From: an uncultured Ruminococcus sp.
GTDB taxonomy: Bacteria > Bacillota > Clostridia > Oscillospirales > Acutalibacteraceae
Assembly (NCBI GenBank): GCA_902802975.1
Contig: CADCOF010000160.1
Coordinates: 1 to 9,670 of the forward strand
Length of the DNA: 9,670 bases
Direction: 5' to 3'
The translations under genes and the position numbers were made by a program. Below, in pieces: positions 6,717 through 9,670 of this stretch (positions within the stretch are counted from its first letter, which is position 1; the number at the start of each line of letters is the position of its first letter). Below the pieces are notes generated by a model. It was given only the letters and a program-made list of their open reading frames with translations. It was not told the origin of the DNA and did no database searches.

Positions 6717-7091
6717 TTATGCTTCGGCTACTACATCTACCTCAACCAAAACGTTCTTCGGAAGAGTCTTCACTGCCACACATGAACGTGCCGGCTTCGA
6801 AGTGAAGTACTTGCCGTAAACCTCGTTGAATGCCGCAAAATCACCCATATCGGCGAGGAAGCAAACCGTCTTTACTGCTTTGTCAAGGCTCGAACCGGCT
6901 TCTTCCAATACAGCCGAAAGGTTCTTGCAAACCTGTTCTGTCTGCGTCTCGATAGTTGTGGCTTCAACTGCGCCGCTTGCCGGGTTGATAGCGATCTGAC
7001 CCGATGTGAACACGAGACCGCCGACCTTTACTGCCTGTGAATACGGACCGATAGCGTCCGGTGCATTCTTTGTATATACTTTCTCTGACAT
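6717..7091 (-). CDS. ridA: RidA/YjgF/YER057c family enamine/imine deaminase
   Basis: RidA hydrolyses 2-aminoacrylate and 2-aminocrotonate, the reactive enamine/imine intermediates released by PLP-dependent threonine/serine dehydratases, to 2-oxo acids and ammonia. This prevents damage to other PLP enzymes. Seen: 124 aa, the usual length, with the family landmarks GPYSQAV (Tyr17), FTSGQIAINP, the active-site Arg102 in KPARSCVAV, and Glu117 in LVEVDVVA. These correspond to the substrate-binding Arg and Glu of true RidA, so it is likely active rather than a degenerate YjgF paralogue. ATG at 7089-7091 follows GAGGT. It begins 15 bp after the ilvA stop, so the two are almost surely translated from one message. 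That fits the job of cleaning up after IlvA. Homotrimeric, cytoplasmic in the family. Confidence 0.95.
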   Translation of the reverse strand: MSEKVYTKNAPDAIGPYSQAVKVGGLVFTSGQIAINPASGAVEATTIETQTEQVCKNLSAVLEEAGSSLDKAVKTVCFLADMGDFAAFNEVYGKYFTSKPARSCVAVKTLPKNVLVEVDVVAEA

Positions 7092-7106
7092 AATATTTTA
7101 CCTCGC

Positions 7107-8303
7107 TTAGTTTAATATCTTAAAGCCCTGTTCGGCGAGTGCCCTGCGGACTTCTTTAATATGCGCACGATTCTTCGTTTCAAGCTCTATTCTGATGATA
7201 CAGCTGTTGATATCGGTGCCCTTTTCTGCATGCTCGTAATTTACGGCAACGATATTTGCGCCTGTCTGTGCAATAATTGCAGACATATCGCGCAGCTGAC
7301 CGGGCTTATCCGTAAGCTCAATAGAGAGTTTTTCGAGACGACCGGACTTAAGCAAACCTCTGTCGATTATTCTCGACAAGATTGTGACGTCGATATTACC
7401 GCCGGACACAACGCACACGGTGTTTTTGCCCTGAACCGGGAGCTTATTGAACATAACCGCAGCAACCGACACTGCGCCTGCGCCCTCTGCAACGAGCTTC
7501 TGATTCTCCATCAAAGCAAGTATCGCGTTGGCTGTCTCGTCATCTGTTACCGTAACGAAATCATCAACGTATTTGCTGCACATTGTGAACGTATTCTCAC
7601 CCGGCTGCTTAACAGCGATACCGTCGGCAAATGTTCGAACCTCGTCAAGCGTAATGATATTACCATCGCCCACCGACTTAACCATAGACGGCGCGCCCTG
7701 CGCCTGAACGCCGTAGACCTTTACGTCGGGGCGCAGCATCTTTACGGTATATGCAATACCCGAAATAAGTCCGCCGCCGCCAACGGGAACAACGATAGCC
7801 TCAACGTCCGGATTTTCGTTCAATATCTCGATGGCGATTGTGCCCTGACCTGCGATAACATAATCATCGTCAAACGGGTGAATAAAAGTATAGCCCATCT
7901 CGTCACGGAGCTGCAGCGCGCGCTGATACGCATCGTCATACACACCGTTTACAAGCTCTATCTGCGCGCCGTAAGAACGCGTTGCCTCGATCTTTGAGAT
8001 AGGCGCAACATCAGGCAGACAAATAACGGCCTTGATGTTGTTTCGCTGGGCTGCAAGCGCAACGCCCTGTGCATGGTTTCCGGCGGAACATGCGATAACG
8101 CCTCTCGCCTTCTCCTCATCTGTCAATCTTGATATCTTGTACGCCGCGCCTCTTACTTTAAACGAACCTGTTATCTGAAGATTTTCGGGTTTTATGTACA
8201 GATTCACATCGGGATTGATTTTCGGAGCGCGGATAAGCTCTGTATTTCTGATTATACTTTTAAGTGCGAATGCAGCCTGGTATACATTTTCAAGCTGAAG
8301 CAT
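7107..8303 (-). CDS. ilvA: Threonine ammonia-lyase (threonine dehydratase) with C-terminal ACT domain
   Basis: This PLP enzyme deaminates L-threonine to 2-oxobutanoate, the committed step to isoleucine. Seen: the PLP lysine Lys49 in GSFKVRGAAYK, the SAGNHAQGVA substrate/PLP loop (about 73-83), the phosphate-binding GGGG loop at 175-178 in VPVGGGGLISG, and SGGNIDVTILSRII. An ACT-like domain at about 322-398 starts LSIELTDKPGQL. Length 398 aa with one ACT domain matches the medium-length threonine dehydratase form common in Firmicutes, not the 514-aa two-domain E. coli IlvA. Such forms can be biosynthetic or catabolic (TdcB-like). The location with leuB, ridA and ilvBND argues for a biosynthetic role (inference). 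ATG with an AAAGGA site upstream. It lies 57 bp after leuB and 15 bp before ridA. The single ACT domain suggests amino-acid feedback; the effector is not readable from the sequence. Confidence 0.95.
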   Translation of the reverse strand: MLQLENVYQAAFALKSIIRNTELIRAPKINPDVNLYIKPENLQITGSFKVRGAAYKISRLTDEEKARGVIACSAGNHAQGVALAAQRNNIKAVICLPDVAPISKIEATRSYGAQIELVNGVYDDAYQRALQLRDEMGYTFIHPFDDDYVIAGQGTIAIEILNENPDVEAIVVPVGGGGLISGIAYTVKMLRPDVKVYGVQAQGAPSMVKSVGDGNIITLDEVRTFADGIAVKQPGENTFTMCSKYVDDFVTVTDDETANAILALMENQKLVAEGAGAVSVAAVMFNKLPVQGKNTVCVVSGGNIDVTILSRIIDRGLLKSGRLEKLSIELTDKPGQLRDMSAIIAQTGANIVAVNYEHAEKGTDINSCIIRIELETKNRAHIKEVRRALAEQGFKILN

Positions 8304-8360
8304 TGTTGTCAGTTCCTTTCAAATTGATTGAGTTAATGAGTTAAGTTTAGCAACTCTTGT

Positions 8361-9437
8361 TCATATCTCGGCGCAGACAAGATCGCCCATCTCGCTGCAT
8401 GTTACCTTTGTAACATTTTCGTCCTTACCTGCGATATCCACAGTTCTGTAGCCCTTATCCAGAACTGCGTTAACAGCGTTTTCGATATCGTTTGCTTCGT
8501 CGATCATATCAAACGAATATCGGAGCATCATTGCAACAGAAAGAATAGTTCCGAGAGGATTTGCAATATTCTGCCCTGCGATGTCGGGTGCCGAACCGTG
8601 AATCGGCTCGTACATTCCAAGCGTTGTGGAAGAAAGGCTTGCGGACGGCATCATGCCGATTGAACCTGTCAGCATACTTGCCTCATCGGAGAGAATGTCG
8701 CCGAACATATTCTCCGTAACAATAACATCAAACTGTCCGGGATTTCTGATAAGCTGCATAGCGGTATTGTCAACGAGTATATCGCTGTACTCTACGTCGC
8801 TGTACTCCTCGGAAAGTCTGTGCATTACCTTACGCCAGAGTTTTGACGAATCAAGTACATTCGCCTTATCCACTGAATGAACTCTGCTGCCTCTTTTTCT
8901 TGCTGTCTCAAAGGCAACTCTGCCAATGCGCTCTATCTCGTGTTCGGAATAGATCATCAAGTCCGTTGCAACTGTCTCGCCGTTTTCCTCAAATGTTTTA
9001 TGTTCGCCGAAATAGATACCGCCTGTCAGCTCTCTGACGATCATAAGATCGAGACCGTCTTTAATTCCTGTCTCCTTGAGCGGAGACGCGCTTTTGAGCT
9101 GTGAGAACATTTTAGTCGGACGAAGATTTGCAAACAGACCAAGCTCCGCTCTAACTTTGAGCAATGCTTTTTCCGGACGTTTGAGCGGGTCGATATTATC
9201 CCACTTGTAGCCGCCGACTGCGCCCAGAAGAACGCTGTCGCAGTTTTTGCAGCGTTCGAGACCTTCATCTGTTATCGGAACGCCGAATTTATCGATGGAC
9301 GCGCCGCCTATATCAACGTAATCTTTTTCAAATGTGTGACCGTATTTTTCGCCGATCTTATCGAGCACCTTGAGTGCCTCGTCAACGATCTCCGGTCCGA
9401 TACCGTCACCTTTCAGTACAGTTATTTTTTTATTCAT
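8361..9437 (-). CDS. leuB: 3-isopropylmalate dehydrogenase LeuB
   Basis: LeuB oxidises (2R,3S)-3-isopropylmalate with NAD+ and the product decarboxylates to 4-methyl-2-oxopentanoate, the third step of leucine synthesis. Seen: [10 protein letters not shown] at the N-terminus, [12 protein letters not shown], and the substrate-binding arginines Arg96 and Arg106 ([14 protein letters not shown]) and Arg135 ([12 protein letters not shown], with Tyr142). Lys191 lies in [13 protein letters not shown] and the metal-binding Asp residues in LVDNTAMQL and GDILSDEAS. The NAD region is [16 protein letters not shown]. Length 358 aa is typical. Start choice: the longest frame begins at GTG 9446, but that GTG is part of the Shine-Dalgarno AAGGTG. 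ATG at 9435-9437 is 6 nt beyond it and gives [14 protein letters not shown], as expected. It is first of the six genes in view; upstream leu genes (leuA, leuCD) would lie beyond the right edge if present. Confidence 0.96.
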   Translation of the reverse strand: MNKKITVLKGDGIGPEIVDEALKVLDKIGEKYGHTFEKDYVDIGGASIDKFGVPITDEGLERCKNCDSVLLGAVGGYKWDNIDPLKRPEKALLKVRAELGLFANLRPTKMFSQLKSASPLKETGIKDGLDLMIVRELTGGIYFGEHKTFEENGETVATDLMIYSEHEIERIGRVAFETARKRGSRVHSVDKANVLDSSKLWRKVMHRLSEEYSDVEYSDILVDNTAMQLIRNPGQFDVIVTENMFGDILSDEASMLTGSIGMMPSASLSSTTLGMYEPIHGSAPDIAGQNIANPLGTILSVAMMLRYSFDMIDEANDIENAVNAVLDKGYRTVDIAGKDENVTKVTCSEMGDLVCAEI

Positions 9438-9452
9438 AATATTCACCTTTTT

Positions 9453-9480
9453 TTAGTGTGGAGTGTTGAGAGTGGAGTTG
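9453..9480. repeat. GTGGAGT-family repeat upstream of leuB
   Basis: The segment starts with TTAGTGTGGAGT, the same 12 bases as at 6531-6542 upstream of ilvB, and goes on to TTGAGAGTGGAGT, shared with 2581-2593. It stands just outside the leuB ribosome binding site. No inverted partner end is clear here, so this may be a truncated copy. Confidence 0.6.
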
Positions 9481-9522
9481 TTTTGGTAATGTGGAATGAT
9501 TGTGCTAATTCGCAATGCAAAC

Positions 9523-9665
9523 TGTGCCAAAAGTTCTGAGCATGAACCCCTCCACCGCCTTACAGCGGCTGGGAGCCGTTGCCAACGGTTGGGAACCGCC
9601 CCCCGGCGGCTGCGAAAGCAGACGTGACGGAGGGGTTATACTGCGGTAATTTTCGTTTTGGCACA
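9523..9665. mobile_element. MITE-like nested palindromic element, 143 bp
   Basis: Outer ends TGTGCCAAAA (9523-9532) and TTTTGGCACA (9656-9665) are a perfect 10-bp inverted repeat. Inner ends AACCCCTCC (9545-9553) and GGAGGGGTT (9629-9637) are a perfect 9-bp inverted repeat. Between them lie four small hairpins: CCGC/GCGG (9555-9568), CCGTT-GCC-AACGG (9576-9588), CCGCC-CCCC-GGCGG (9596-9609) and CTGC-GAAA-GCAG (9610-9621). No transposase and no clear target duplication is visible. It is non-coding and lies upstream of leuB; a structured RNA is the alternative. Confidence 0.6.
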
Positions 9666-9670
9666 CTCTC

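Noticed and set aside
7161..7997. A 278-codon open frame on the plus strand, antisense to ilvA
   Set aside because: It is wholly opposite a clearly functional ilvA, its translation shows no domain, and it is rich in His, Cys, Arg and Asn as expected from reverse-strand shadows.
9545..9637. Intrinsic terminator
   Set aside because: The closing stem is not followed by a T run on either strand; the nested repeats fit a MITE-like element better.
9447..9670. T-box leader before the branched-chain operon
   Set aside because: Such operons in Firmicutes are often T-box controlled, but no AGGGTGG-ACCGCG-type core is seen on the minus strand here. A leader could still lie beyond the window if leuB is not first in its transcript.

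Overview
The window looks like chromosome of a low-to-moderate GC Gram-positive anaerobe of the Clostridia, probably in or near the Ruminococcus/Oscillospiraceae group. This rests on strong AGGAGG-type ribosome binding sites, the protein sequences, and small palindromic repeats between genes. No genus can be fixed from the sequence alone.

Left part (1-2633): hemW, a radical-SAM heme chaperone gene, lies on the minus strand. It diverges from a plus-strand gene for a protein with three S1 RNA-binding domains. The roughly 290 bp between them hold a perfect 11-bp hairpin in the hemW leader and AT-rich promoter-like sequence. Both outer flanks of this pair carry copies of one 35-nt hairpin-plus-tail repeat: 16-50, 115-149 inverted, and 2454-2488. 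The 6-bp stem has compensatory base changes between copies. One copy encodes the last codons of hemW.

Right part (2634-9446): six minus-strand genes of branched-chain amino acid synthesis read leuB > ilvA > ridA > ilvB > ilvN > ilvD. IlvA makes 2-oxobutanoate from threonine, and RidA clears the reactive enamine/imine intermediates of that reaction. IlvB and IlvN form acetohydroxyacid synthase, IlvD is the dihydroxyacid dehydratase, and LeuB is the 3-isopropylmalate dehydrogenase of the leucine branch. ilvC, the step between IlvBN and IlvD, is absent from the run and must lie elsewhere, as must leuA/leuCD. ilvA-ridA and ilvB-ilvN-ilvD are tightly spaced (14-27 bp). A 211-bp spacer holding a 161-bp inverted-repeat element separates ridA from ilvB.

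The intergenic DNA is unusually rich in short repeats: the 35-nt hairpin family, a GTGGAGT-type family at three operon junctions, and a nested-palindrome, MITE-like element of 143 bp at the right edge upstream of leuB. No tRNA, rRNA, CRISPR array, transposase gene or T-box leader was seen. The protein-coding content is ordinary; the repeats are the most interesting part. For three genes (hemW, the S1 gene, leuB) Shine-Dalgarno spacing supports a start 9 nt downstream of the longest reading frame.
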